A stretch of 64,000 nt of DNA from contig NC_092270.1 in NCBI RefSeq assembly GCF_036320965.1, positions 23,779,593 through 23,843,592 of the forward strand. The letters run 5' to 3'. The position numbers were made by a program, and so were the translations under genes. The DNA comes from Panulirus ornatus (taxonomy: Eukaryota > Arthropoda > Malacostraca > Decapoda > Palinuridae). Below the pieces are notes generated by a model. That model ran no database searches and had not been told where the DNA came from. It saw only the letters and a list, made by a program, of their open reading frames with translations. This document shows, piece after piece, positions 27,401 to 40,715 of the stretch. Positions within the stretch are counted from its first letter, which is position 1. Each line of letters opens with the position of its first letter.

Positions 27401-30400
27401 GATGGGTGTCTATAAGTGGTAAAGTGCCTCTGGTGGTTGTGATGTGTGTCTGGTGGTCGTAATTTGTCTCTTGTGGTGGTGATGTTCCTCTAGTGGTGGT
27501 GATGTGCCTTTGGTGGTGGTAAAGTACCTCTGGTGGTGGTTATTTGCATTTGGTGGTGGTGATGTGTCTCTGGAGGTGGTGTTGTGCGATTGGTTGTCTT
27601 GATATGCCTTTGTTAGTGTTGATGCGCTTTCGGCGGTGGTGAAGTGCCTCTGTTGGTGGTGATGTATCTCTCTTGGTGGTGAGATGCCTTTGGTGGTTGC
27701 AAAGTTCCTCTATTGGTGGTGATGTGTCTTTGGTGGTGGTTGACCGTCTCTGGTGTTGATGATGTTCCTCTCTCGGTGATGATGCGCCTCTTGTGGTGGT
27801 GATGTCCTTCTTGTCGCGGTAATATTCCTTTGGTTGTGGCGGTGTGTATCTGTTGGTCGTAAAATGGCTCTGGTGGTGATGTGCCTCTCGTGGTAGTGAT
27901 GTGCCTCTGGTGGCGGTAATGTGTCTCTTGTGGTAATGATGTGCCTCTTCTGCTGGTAATGTGCCTTTTGTGGTGGTGATGTGCTCCTGTTGGTGGTAAT
28001 ATGCCTTTGGTAGTTGTAAAGTGCCTTTCGTGTTGGTGATGTATCTCTCGTGGTGGTCAAGTGGCTCTGGTGGTGGTGATGTGGTGATTTGTGCCTAGAG
28101 GTGGTGAAGAGCCTCTGGTGGTTGTGATGTGTCTCTAGTAGTTGTATGTACCTCTGGTGGTGTTGATGGGAGTCTAGAGGTGGTGAAGTGCCTTTGGAAA
28201 TTGGAATGTGTGTCTGGTTGTTTTAATATGTCTCTGGTGGTGGTGATGGGTCTCTGGTGGCGGTGATGTGCCTTTATTGGTTGTAAAGTGCCTCTGTTGG
28301 TGGAAATTTGCCTTTGGCGGTGTTACTGTGTCTCTGGTGTGGTGTTCTGACTTTGCTGGTCTTGATGTGCTTCTGGAGGTGTTGATGCACATTTCGTGGT
28401 GGTGATGTGCCTCTGTTGGTGGTGATGTACCTCTCGTAGTGGTGAGGTTCCTCTGGTGGTTGCGAAGATCCTCTGGTGGTGGTGATGCGCCTTTCGTAGT
28501 GGTGGAGCCTCTCTGGTGTTGAAGACGTGCCTCTCATAGTGTTGATGTGCCTCTGATGGTTATGATGTGCATCTTGTGGTAATGTACATTTTGTGGAGGT
28601 GATATTTAATTGACGGTGGTAAAGCACCTTTTGTGGTGATGTTCTCGTGGTGGTGAATTTCATGAGTTGGTGGAAAAATGCCTCTATTGGTGTTGTCTCT
28701 CTGGTGGTGGTGATGTGCCTCTGGTCGCGGCTATGTTCCTTTGATTGTGGTAGTGTGTCCTTATTGGTAGTAAGTTGCTTTGTTGGTGATGTGCCTCTGG
28801 TGGTGGTAATATATCTCTAGTTGTGGTGATGTTCCACTTGTGGTGATGATGTGCCTTTGGTGGTGGTGAGGTACCGCATGTGGTGGTAATATGTGTTTCG
28901 TAGTTGTGAAGTGCCATTCGTGTTGGTGATGTATCTCTATTGGTGGTGCAGTGACTGGTGGTGGTGATCTGCCTCTAGTGGTATTGATGGGTGTCTATAG
29001 GTAGTGAAGTGTTTCTGGTGGTTGTGATGTGTGTCTGGTGGTTGTAATTTGTCTCTGGTGGCGGTGATGTTCCTCTAGTGTTGGTGATGTGCCTTTGGTG
29101 GTAGTAAAGTGCCTCTAATGGTGGTTATTTACCTTTGGTGGTGGTGATGTATGTCTGGTGGTGGTGATGTATCTCTGGTGGTGCTGCTGTGCCATTGGTG
29201 GTCGTGATGTGCCTCTGTTGGTGTTGCTGCGCTTTTCATGGCGGTGAAGTGCCTCTGTTGGTAGTGATGTATCTCTCGTTGTAGTGAGGTGCCTTTAGTG
29301 GTTGCGAAGTTCTTCTGGTGGTGGTGATGTGTCTCTGGTGGTGATGGAGCGACTCTGGTCTTGGTGATGTGCCTCTGGTGGCGGTGATGTGCCTCTGGTG
29401 GTGATGATGTGCCTCTGGTGGCGGTAGTGTGTCTCTTGTGGTGGTGATGTACCTCTTCTACTGGTGATGTGCGTCTGTTAGTGGTAATATGCCTTTGGTA
29501 GTTGTGAAGTGCCTTTCGTGATGGTGACATATATCTCGTGGTGGCGAAGTGGCTCTGGTGGTGGTGATGTGCTTCTGGTGGTGGTGATTTGTGTCTAGAG
29601 GTGGTGAAGAGCCTCTGGTGGTTGTGATGTGTGTCTAGTAGTTGTAATGTTGATGCGCCTTTGGTTTTGGTGATGTGCCTCTTCTGGTGGCGCTGTACCT
29701 CTCGTGGCGATGAGGTGCCTCTGGTGGTTGTCAAGATCCTCTGGTGGTGGTGATGTGGTGGTGGAGCGCCTTTGGTGTTGGTGATGTGCCTTTTGTGATG
29801 TTAATGTGCCTCTGGCGGTTATGTTGTGCATCTTTTGGTAAGGTGATATTTTGTTGAAAGTGGTAAGTTGCCTTTTGTTCTTCTCGTGGTGGTGAATTGC
29901 ATGTGTTGGTGATAATATGCCTCTGGTGGTGATGCGCCTCTGGTTGTGGTGATGCGCCTCTGGTGGTGGTGATGTGCCTTAGGTCGCAGTATTGTTCTTT
30001 TGGTTGTGGTGGTGTGTCCCTGGTGGTAGTAAGTGGCTCTGGTGGTGATGTGGCTTTAGTGATGGTGATTTGCCTTTTCTGGTGGTAATATGACTTTGAT
30101 AGTTGTGAAGTGCCTTTCGTGTTGGTGATGTACCCTTAGTAGTTTTGAAGTGGCTTTGGTGGTGATGTGCCTCTGGTTGTGGTGATGGGTGTTTAGAGGT
30201 GGTGAAGTGCCTCTGGTGGTTGTAATGTGTTGTCTGATGGTCTTAGTGTGTTTCTGGTGATGGTGATATGCCTCTGGTGGTGGTAGTATGTCTTTGATAG
30301 TTGTGAAGTGCTTATCGTGTTGGTGATGTAATCTAGTGGTGGTGAAGTAGCTTTGGTGGTGGTGATGTGCTTCTGGTGGTGGTGATGGGTGTCTAAAGCT

Positions 30401-33400
30401 TTTGAAGTGCCTCTGGCGGTTATGATATGTGTCTGGTGGTGCTAATGTGTTTCTTTTGATGGTGATGAGCCTCTGTTGATGGTGATGTCCCTTTGGTGGT
30501 GGTGATATCACTTTGGTGAGGGTAATGTGCCTCTATTGGTGGTAATTTGCCTTTAGTGGTGTTGATGTGTGTCCGGGTGGTGGTGTTGTGCCTATGGTGG
30601 TGGTGATATGCCTCTGGTGGTGTTGATCCGCCTTTGGTGGTGGTGAAGTGCCTCTATTGGCGGTGATGTATCTCTCGTGATGGTGAGGTTCTTCTGGTGG
30701 TTGTGAAGTTCCTCTGGTTATGTTGATGTGCCTCTTGTGGTGTTGATGTGCCCCTGGTGGGTATAATGTGCATCTTGTGGTAATGTGCCTCTGGTTGTGG
30801 TGATATTTTATTTAAGGTGGTAATGTTCCTTCTGTGGTGATGTTCCTCTCGTGGTGGTGAATTGTATGTGTTGTTGGCAGTATGGCTCTAGTGGTGATGT
30901 ACCTCTGGTGGTGGTGTTTTGCCTCTGGTCTCGGTAATATTCCTTTAGTTGTGGTGGTGTGTCTCTGGTGGCAGTAAAGTGCCTCTGGTGGTGATGTGCC
31001 TCTGGTGGTAGTGACGTGCCTTTGGTTGTGGTGATACGCCTCTGGTGGTGGAAATATACCTTTCGTAGTTGTGAGGTGCCTTTAGTGTTGGTGATGTACC
31101 TCTCCTGGAGGTCAATTCTTATGGTGATGTGCCTCTGGTGTTGGTGATGTGCCTTTGGTAGTTGTAAAGTGCCTTTCGTATTGGTGATGTACTTCTCGTG
31201 GCGGTGAAGTGGCTCTGGTGGTGATGATGTGCCACTGGTGGTTGTGATATGTTTATGGTGGTGGTAATGTGTCTCTGGTAATGGTGATGTGCCTCTGGTG
31301 GTGGTGATCTCCCTTTGGTGATGGTAATGTGCCTCTGTTGGTGGTAATGTGCCTCTGTTGGTTGTAATCTGCCTTTAGTGGTGATGTGTCTCTGCTGCTG
31401 TTGGTGTGCCTTTGGTGGTGGTGATGTTCCTTTGGTGGTGTTGATCCGCCTTTGGTGGTGTTGAAATGCCTCTGTAGTTGGTGATGTACCTCTCGTGGTC
31501 ATGAGGTGCCTCTGGTGGTTGTGAAGTTCCTCTGGTTATGGTGATGTGCCTCTGGTGGTGTTAATATGCCCCTGGTGGGTACAGTGTGCATCTTGTGATA
31601 ATTTGCCTTTGGTGGTGGTGATATCTTATCTAAGGTGGTTATGTGCCTTTTGTGGTGATGTTCTTCTCGTGTTGGTGAATTGTATGTGTTGGTGGCAATA
31701 TGGCTCTAGTGGTGATGTGCCTTTGGGTGTGGTGATGGGTCTCTGTTGGTGGTAATGTGTCTCTGTTGGTGGTAATGTGTCTCTTATGGTTGTGGTGTGC
31801 CTCTGGTGGTAATGATGTACCTACCTCTCGTGGCAGTGAAGTGCCACTGGTGGTTGTGATGTGTGTTTGGTGGTTGCAATTTGTCTCTGGTGGTGGAGAT
31901 GTTCTTCTAGTGGTGTGATGTGCCTTTGGTGGTGGTAAAGTGACTCTGATTGTGTTAATTTACCTTTGGTGGTGTTGTTGTGTCTCTGTTGGTGGTGTTC
32001 TGCCTTTGGGAATCATGATGTGCCTCTGGGGGTGTTGATTCGCCTTTGGTGGTGGTGATACGCCTCTGTTGATGGTAATGCACCTCTCGTGGTGGTGACG
32101 TGTCTCTGGTGGTTACGAAGATCCTTTGGTGGTGGTGATGCGCCTTTCGTGGTGGTGGAGCGCCTCTGGTGTTGGTGATGTGCCTCTTGTGGTGTTGATG
32201 TGCCTCTGGTAGTTATGCTATGCATCTTGTAGTAATGTACATTTGGTGGTGGTGGTGATATTTCATTAAAGGCGATAAAGTGCCTTTTGTGGTGATGTTC
32301 TTCTCGTGGTGGTGAATTGTATGTATTGCTGGTAATATGCCTCTAGTGGTCATGTGGCTCTGGTGGCGGTGATGTGCCTCTGGTCACGGCAATGTTCCTT
32401 TGGTTGTGGTAGTGTGTCCTTGTTGGTAGCAAGTTGCTCTACTGATGATGTGCCTCTTTTGGTGGTAATATGTCTCTTGTGGTCGTGGTGTGCCTTTTGT
32501 GGTGGTGATGTGCCTTTGGTGGTGATGATGTGCCACTGCTGGTGGTAATATGCGTATGTTAGTTGTGAAACGCTTTTCGTGTTGGTAATGTACTTCTAGT
32601 GGTGGTGAAGTGGCTTTCGTGGTGGTGATGTGCCTCTGTTGATGGTCATGGGTGTCTATAGGTGGTGAAGTGCCTCTGGTGATTGTGATGTGTGTCTGGT
32701 GGTGGTAATGTGTTTCTGGTGATGGTGATGTGCCTCTGTTGGTGGTGATGTCCCATTGGTGGTGGTAATGTGCCTCTGTTGGTGGTAATTTGCCTTTAGT
32801 GGTGTTGATGTGTCTCTAGTGGTGGCGATGTGCCTCTAATGGTGTTGATCCGCCTTTGGTGGGGATGAAGTGCCTTTGTTGTTAGTGATGTTCTTCTCGT
32901 GGTCATGAGGTGCCTCTAATGGTTTCGAATTTCCTCTGGTTACGGTGATGAGCCTCTTGTAGTGTTGATGTGCCCCTGGTGGTTATAATGTGTATCTTAT
33001 TGTAATGTGCCTTTGGTGGTGGTGATATTTTATATAAGGTGGTTCTGTGACTTTTGTGGTGATGTTCCTCTCGTGGTGGTGATTTGCATGTGTTGGTGGC
33101 ATTATGGCTCTAGTTCTGATGTGCCTTTGGTTGTGGTGATGTATCTCTGTTGGTGGTAATGTGTCTCATGTGGTTGTGATATGCCTCTGGTTGTGGTGAT
33201 GTACCTCTCGTGGTTGTGAAGTGGCTTTGGTGGTCGTGATGTACTTCTGGTGGTGGTGATGGGTGTCTATAGATTTTGAAATGCCTCTGGTGGTTGTGAT
33301 GTGTGTCTGGTGGTTGTAATTTGTCTCTGTTAGTGGTGTTGTGCCTCTGGTCGCTATAGTATTCCTTTGGTTGTGGTGGTGTGTCTCTGGTGGTGGTAAA

Positions 33401-36400
33401 GTGGCTCTGGTGGTGATGTGCCTTTGGTGGTGATGCGCCTGTGGTGGTGATGATATGTCTTTGGTAGTTGTGAAGTGCCATTCGTGTTGGCGATGTACCT
33501 CTCGTGGTGGCAAAGTGTCTTTGGTGATGGTGATGTGCCTCTGGTGATGGTGATGGGTATCTATAGGTGGTGGAGTTTCTTTGGTGGCTGTGATGTGTGT
33601 CTGGTGGTTGTAATTTGTCTCTGGTGTGGCTGATGTACCTCTAGTGATGGTGATGTGCCTTTGGTGGTGATAGAGTGCCCCCGGTGGTGGATATTTGACT
33701 TTGGTGGTGGTGATGTTTCTCTGATGGTGGTGGTGTGCCATTGATGGTCGTGATATGCCTCGTTGTTGTCGATGTGCTTTTCGTGATGGTGAAGTGCCTC
33801 TGTTGGTGGTGATGTATCTCTCATGGTGGTGAGGTGCCTTTGATGGTTGCGAATTTCCTCTGGTGGTGGTGATGTGTCTTTGTGGTGGTGGAACGCTTCT
33901 GGTGTTGGTGATATGCTTCTGGTGGTGGTGATGTAACTCTGGTGGTGATGCTGTGCCTCTGGTCGCGGTAATATTCCTCTGGTTGTGGTGGTGTGTATCT
34001 GGTAGTTTTAATGTGGCTCTGGTGGTGATGTGCCTCTGGTGGCAGTAATGTGTCTCTTGTGGTGGTGATGTGCCTCTTCTGCTGGTGATGTGCCTTTGGT
34101 GGTGATGTGCCCCTCGTGGTGGTAATATGCCTTTGGTATTTGTGAAGTGACTTTCGTGTTGGTGATTCATCTCTCGTGGTGGTGAAGTTGATCTGGTGGT
34201 GGTGATGTGCCTTTGGTGGCTTTGATGGGTGTCTATAGTTAGTGAAGTGCCTCTGGTGGTTTTGATGTCTGTCTGGTGGTTGTAATTTGTCTCTGGTGGT
34301 GCTGATGTTCCTCTAGTGGTGTGATGTGACTTTGGTTTTGGTAGAGTGCCTCTGATAGTGGTCATTTGCTTTTGGTGGTGTTGTTGTGTCTCTGGAGGTG
34401 GTGCTCTGCCTTTGGGAGTCATGATGTGCCTCTGGGGTGTTGATTCACCTTTGGTGGTGATGATATGCCTCTGTTTGTGGTGACGTGGTGGTTGCGAAGA
34501 TCCTCTGATGGTGGTGATGCGCCTTTCGTGGTGGTGGAGCGCCTCTGGTGTTGGTGATGTGCCTTTTGTGGTGATGTGCCTCTGGTGGTTATGCTATGCA
34601 TCTTGTGGTAATGTACATTTGGTGGTGGTGATATTCTATTGAAGGTGTTAAAGTGCCTTTTGTGGTGATGTTCTTCTCGTGGTAGTGAATTGCATGTGTT
34701 GGTGGTAATGTGCCTCCACTGGTCATGTGGCTCTGGTGGTGGTGATATGCCTCTTGTCACGGTAATGTTCCTTTGATTGCGGTAGTGTGTCCTTGTTGGT
34801 AGCAAGTTGCTCTGCTGGTGATGTGCCTCGGGTGGTGGTAATATGTCTCTTGTGGTGGTGGCGTGCCTTTTGTGGTAAAGATGTTTTCTGGTGGTGGTGA
34901 TGTGCCGCTAGTGGTGGTAATATGCGTATGGTAGTTGTGAAGTGCTTTTCGTGTTGGTGATGTACCTATAGTGATGATGAAGTGGCTTTGGTAGTGGTGA
35001 TGTTCCTCTGGTGATGGTAATGAGTGTTTATAGGTGGTGAAGTGCCTCTGGTGATTGTGATATGTGTCTGGTGGTGGTAATGTGTCTCTGGTGATGGTGA
35101 TGTGCATCTGGTGATGGTGATGTCCCTTTGGTGGTGGTAATATGCTTTTGTTGGTGGTAATTTGCCTTTAGTGATGTTGATGTGTCTCTGGTGGTGGTGT
35201 TGTGACTTTGGTTGTGTTGATGTGCCTTTGGTGGTGTTGATCCGCCTTTGGTGGTGGTGAAGTCCCTCTGTTGTTGGTGATGTGCCTCTCGTGGTCATGA
35301 GGTGCCTTTGGTGGTTGTGAATTTCCTCTGGTTAAGGTGATGTGCCTCTTCTGGTGTTGATGTGCCCCTGCTGAGTATAATGTGCATCTTGTTGTAATGT
35401 GCCTTTGGTGGTGGTGATATTTCATTTAAGGTGAATATGTGCATTTTATGGTGATGTTCTCGTGATGGTGAATTGCATGTGTTGTTGTCAATATGGCTCT
35501 AGTGGTGATGTGCCTTTGGCTGTGGTCATGTGCCTCTGGTGATGGTGTTGTGCCCCTCGTCGCGGTAATATTCCTTTGGTTGTGGCGGTGAGTTTCTGGT
35601 GGTGGTAAAATGGCTCTGGTGGTGATGTGTCTTTGGTGGTGGTGATGTGTCTTTGGTGATGGTAATATGTCTCTTGCGGTGGTGATTTGCCTCTTGTGCC
35701 GGTGATGTGCCTTTGGTTGTGGTGATGAGCTTCTGTTTGTGGTAATATGCATTTGATAGTTGTGAAGTACCTTTCGTGATTTTGATCCTTTCGTGATTTT
35801 GATGCACCTCTCGTTGTGGTGAAGTGGCTTTGTTGGTGGTGATGTGCCCCTGGTGATGGTGATGAGTGTCTATAGGTGGTGAAGTACCTCTGGTGTTTAT
35901 GATGTGTGTCTGGTTGTAATTTGTCTCTTGCGGTGGTGATGTTCCTCTAGTGGTGGTGATGTGCCTTTGGTGTTGGTAAAGTGCCTCTGGTGGTGGTTAT
36001 TTGACTTTGGTAGTGGTGATATGTCTCTGGTGGTGGTGTCGTGCCATTGGTGGTCGTGATGTGCCTCTGTTGGTGGTGATGCGATTTTCGTGTTGGTGAA
36101 GTGCCTCTGTTGGTGGTGATGTATCTCTCGTGGTTGTGAGGTGGCTTTGGTGTTTGTGAAGTTCCTCTGGTGGTGGTGATGTGTCTTTGGTGGTGGTTGA
36201 CCGCCACTGGTGTTGATGATGTTCCTCTGTTGGTGGTAAGGCGCCCCTGGTGTTGGTGATGTGCCTCTGGTCGCGGTAATATTCCTTTGGTTTTGGTGGT
36301 GTGAATCTGTTGGTGGTAAATTGTTTCTGGTGGTGATGTGACACTGGTAGTGGTGATGTGCCTCTGGTGGCGGTAATGTGTCTCTTGTGGTGGTGATGTG

Positions 36401-39400
36401 CCTCCTCTGCTGGTGATGTGCCTTTGGTGGTGGTGATGTCCCTCTGTTGGTGGTAATATGTCTTTGGCATTTGTGAAGTGCCTTTCGTGTTGGTGATGTA
36501 CCTCTCGTGGTGGTGAAGTGCTCTTGGTGATGGTGATGTGCCTCTGGTGGTGGTGATGAGTGTCTATAGGTGGTGAAGTGCCTCTGGTGGTGGTGATGGG
36601 TGTTTAGAGGTGGTGAAGCGCCTCTGGCGGTTGTAATGTGTTTCCGGTGGTTGCAATATATCTCTGGTGGTGGTGATGGGCCTCTGGTGGCGGTGATGTG
36701 CCTTTTGTGGTGGTAAAGTGCCTCTGATGGTGGTAATTTACCTTTGGTGGTGTTATTGTGTCTCTGGTGTTGGTTTCTGACTTTGGTGGTCATGATGTGC
36801 CTCTGAGGGTGTTGATGCGCCTTTGGTGGTGGTGATATGCCTCTGGTGATGTACCTCTTATGGTGGTGAGATGCCTCTGGTGGTTACGAAGATCCTCTGG
36901 TGGTGGTGATGCGCCTTTCTTGGTGGTGGAGCGCCTCTGGTGTTGTTGATGTGCCTCTTGTGGTTTTAATGTGCCTCTGGTGCCTATGATATGCATCTTG
37001 TGGTAATGTACATTTGGTGGTGGTGATATTTTATTGAAGGTGGTAAAGTGCCTTTTGTGGTGATGATCCTCTCATGATGGTGAATTGCATGTGTTGGTGG
37101 TGATATGCCTATAGTGCTGATGTGCCTCTGGTTTTGATGTGCCTCTGTTGGTGGTGATGTGCTTCAGGTCGCGGTAATGTTTCTTTGGTTGTGATGGTGT
37201 GTCTCTTCTAGTAGTAAGTGGCTCTGGTGATGATGTGTCCTTGTCGGTGGTAATGTGCCTCTGGTGGTGGTAATGTGCCTTTGATAGTTGTTAAGTGCCT
37301 TTCGTGTTGGTGATGTACCTCTAGTGGTGGTGAAGTGGCTTTGGTGGTGGTGATGTGCCTCTGGTAGTGGTGATGTGCCTCTGGTGGTGGTGATTTGCCC
37401 CTTGTGGTGCTCATGTGCATCTATTGGTTATGATTTGCATCTGGTGGTGATGTACATTTGGTGGTGGTGATATTTTCATTGAAGGTGGTAAAGTGCCTTT
37501 TGTGATGTTCTCGTGGCGGTGAATTGCATGCTTTGGTGGTAATATGCCTCTAGTGGTGATGTGCTTCTGGTTGTGGTGATGTGCCTCTGGTGACGGTGAT
37601 GTGCCTCCGGTCGCGGTAATGTTCCTTTGGTTATGGTGGTGTATCTCTGGGGGTAGTAAGTGGCTCTGATGGTGATGCGCCTTTGGTGGTGGTGATGTGC
37701 CTCTTGTGGTGTTAATGTGCCTTTGATAGCTGTGGAGCGCCTTTCATGTTGGTGATGTACCTCTAGATGTGGTGAAGTGGCTCTAGTGGTGGTGATGTGC
37801 CTCTGGTGGTGGTGATGGGTGTCTAGAGGTGGTGAAGTGCTTCTGGTGGCTGTGATGGGTGTCTGGTGGTGGTAATGTGCCCCTGTTGGTGATAGTTTGC
37901 CTTTAGTGGTGTTGGTGTGTCTCTGGTGGTGGTGTTGTGCCTTTAGCGGTCTTGATGTGCCTCTGATAGTGTTGATGCGCCTTTGGTGGTCGTGATGTGC
38001 CTCTGTTGGTGGTGATGTAACTCTCGTGGTGGTGAGGTAGCCTCTGGTGGTAGCGAAGATCCTCTCGTGGTAGTGATGCGCCTTTCGTGGTGATGGAGCG
38101 CCCTGGTGTTGAGGATGTGCCTCTTGTGGTGTTGATGTGCCTCTGGTGGTTATGATATGCATCTTGTTGTAATGTTCCTTTGGTGGTAGTGATATTTTAT
38201 TGACGGTGGTAAAGTACCTTTTGTGGTGATTTTCTTCTCGTGGTGGTGAATTGCATGTGTTGGTGGTAATATGCCTCTAGTGGTGATGTATCTCTGGTTC
38301 TGGTTATGTGCCTCTGGTAGTGGTGATGTGGCTCTGGTCGCGGTAAAGTTCTTTTGGTTGTGGTAGTGTGTCCCTTTTGGTAGTAAGTGGCTCTGATGGT
38401 GATATGCCTCTTGTGGTGGTGATGTGCCTTTAGTGGTGGTAATTTGCCTTAAGTGGTGGTGATATGTCTCTGGTGGTGGTGTTGTGCCATTGGTGGTCGT
38501 GATGTGCCACTGGTAGTGGTAATGTGCCTTTGGTAGTTGTGAAGTGACTTTCGAGTTGGTTATGCACCTCTAGTGATGGTGAAATGCCTCTGTTGGTAGT
38601 GATGTATCTCTCGTGGTGATGAGGTGCCTCTGGTGGTTGTGAAGTTCCTCTTGTGTTGGTGGAGCGCCTCTGGTGTCGGTGATGTGCCTCTTGTGGCGTT
38701 GATGTGCCTCTGGTGGCTATTATGTGCATCATATAGTAATGTGCCTTTGGTGGTGGTGATATTTAATTGAAGGTGGTAAAGTGCCTTTTGTGTTGATGTT
38801 CTTCTCGTGGTTGTGAATTGCACATGTTAGTGGTAATATGTTTTTAGTGTTGATATGCCTCTGTTTGTGTCGATGTTCCTCTAGTGGTGGTGATGTGCCT
38901 CTGGCGGTGGTAATGTGTCTCTTGTGGGTGTGATGTGCCTCTTGTGCCGGTGATGTGCCTCTGGTGATGGTGATATGCCTCTGGTGGTGTTAATGTTCCT
39001 TTGATAGTTGTGAAGTTCCTTTCGTGTTGGTGATGTACCTCTCGTGGTCGTGAAGTCTTATGGTGGTGATGTGCCTTTGGTGGTGGTGATGAGTGTCTAG
39101 AAGTGGTGAAGTGCCTCTGGTGGTTGTGTTACGTCTCTGGTGGTGATAGCATGTCTCTGGTGGTGGTGATGTACCTCTGGTGGTGATGATGTTCCTTTGG
39201 TGGTAGTAAAATGCCCTCTGTTGGCGGCAATTTGCCTTTGGTGGTGTTGATGTGTCTCTTCTGGCGATGTTGTGCCTTTAGTGGTGGTGGTGTGCCTTTG
39301 GCGGTGATGATCCGCCTTTAATTGTGGCGAAGTGCCTCTGTTGATGGTGATGTACCTCTCGTGGTGGTGAGGTGCTTTTGGTGGTTGCAAAGTTCCTCTG

Positions 39401-40393
39401 GTGGTGGTGATGTGTCTTTGGTGGTGGTGGAGCGCCTCTTGTGTTGGTGATGTGCCTCTAATGGTGGTGATGTGCCTCTGGTGAGAGTGATTTGCCTGCG
39501 GTGGTGGTAATTTGTCTCTTGTGATGTTAATGTGCCTCTTCTGCTGATGATGTTCCTTTGATGGTGGTTATGTGCTTCTGGTGGTGGTGATATGCCTTTG
39601 GTAGTCGTGAAGTCCCTTTCGTGTTGGTGATGTATATTTCGTGGTGATGAAGCGGCTCTGGTGGTGGTAATTTGCCTTTGGTGGTGTTGTTGTTTCTCTG
39701 GTGGAGGTGTTCTGCCTTTGGTGGTCTTGATGCGTCTTTTGTGGTGTTGATTCGCCTTTGGTGCCGTTGATGTGCCTCTTTTTGGTGATGATGTACCTCT
39801 CGTGGTTGTGAGGTCCCTATGGTGGTTCCGAAGATCCTCTGGTGGTGGTGATGTGCCTTTCGTGGTGGTGGAGCGCCTCTGGTGTTCGTGATGTGTCTCT
39901 TGTGGTGTTGATGTGCCTCTGGTGGTTATGATGTGCATCTTGTGGTAATGTGCCTTTGGTTGTGGTGATATTCTATTGAAGGTAATAAGGTGCTTTTTGT
40001 GGTGATGTTCTTCTCGTGGTGATGAACATGTGTCGGAGGTAATATGCCTCTAGTGGCGATGTGCCTCTCGTTGTGGTGATGGGCCTCTGTTGTTGATATG
40101 CCTCTGGTCGCGGTAATGTTCCTTTGGTTGTGGCGGTGTGTCTCTTTGGTGGTAATAGTGGCTCTGGTGGTGATGTACCTCTGGTGGTGGCAATGTGCCT
40201 CCAGTGGTGGTAATGTGTTTCTTGTTGTGGTGGTGTGCCTCTTGTGCTGGTGATGTGCCTTTGGTTTTGGTGATGTGCCTCTGGTGGTGGTAATGTTGCT
40301 CTGGTAGTTGTGAAGTGCCTTTCGTGTTGGTGATGTACCTCTAGTGGTGGTGAAGAGGTTCTGGTAGTGGTGATATTTTATTGAAGGTGGTAA

Positions 40394-40715
40394 CTGGAGA
40401 CGGGAGGATGAATGAATAAGGTTTTGAGTTATAGTAGATTGAACATGAGGGAGTTTGTGAGATGTGCATGGGATAGAGTAAAATGGAGCGATATGGTATA
40501 CAGAAGGCGACGTGGTGTCACTGTACTGAGCCAGGGTATATGAAGTGGCTTAGGAAAACCATGTAAAGATCTGTGGGGCCTAGATGTGGATAGGAAGCTG
40601 TGGTTTCGGTACATTACAAATGACAGCTAGAGACTGGATGTAAGCTAGGGCGGCCTTTCTTTATCTGCTCTTGGCACTAGCTTGCTAACGCGGGAAAAGG
40701 TGGACAAGTATGAAA
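40394..40715 (+). mobile_element. 3' end of a non-LTR retrotransposon (degraded fragment)
   Basis: A frame opening at about 40,409 encodes a short peptide containing RVKWSDMVYRR. It aligns without gaps to the C-terminus of the element at 51.4 kb, which has RVNWSDVVYRG; both share LNM, R-x-x-W-S-D and V-Y-R. Homology continues past the coding end: from GTATAC near 40,496 the two sequences match at about two thirds of 60 bases by eye, ungapped, including GACGTG, TGTCA and ATGAAG. The right limit is uncertain; the piece may reach about 40,715. It fills the space between the satellite edge and the UGT exon, in the gene's orientation. No reverse transcriptase domain remains. Confidence 0.8.

Larger units (their letters stand above)
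1..40393. repeat. 20-bp G/T-rich minisatellite array with higher-order repeats
   Basis: The region is a head-to-tail array of a diverged unit close to GGTGGTGGTGATGTGCCTCT (20 bp). Common variants are TAATGTG, GAAGTGC, GTTGTGC and the TAATATGCC type. Orientation is constant: the plus strand is strongly G/T-rich throughout and I saw no inverted block. Variant monomers recur in a fixed order, giving a higher-order repeat marked by TTTATTGAAGGTGG, then CTCGTGGTGGTGAATTGC about 40 bp later. I counted about 36 such markers between 384 and 40,024, mean spacing about 1.13 kb (range about 0.44-2.1 kb). The array runs off the left edge of the window and ends inside a marker block at about 40,393. No gene, RNA or transposon is visible inside it. 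Minus-strand reading frames rich in His, Thr, Pro and Arg are by-products of the stop-free repeat. Confidence 0.95.

Noticed and set aside
2240..39938. Many minus-strand open frames of 60-435 codons rich in His, Thr, Pro and Arg
   Set aside because: They follow the 20-bp unit exactly, overlap in several frames, share a 20-residue period and end where a random change makes a stop. No conserved start or splice context is seen.
1..40393. Telomeric repeat because of G/T-rich strand asymmetry
   Set aside because: The arthropod TTAGG repeat or similar short telomere unit is absent; the unit is 20 bp with higher-order structure.
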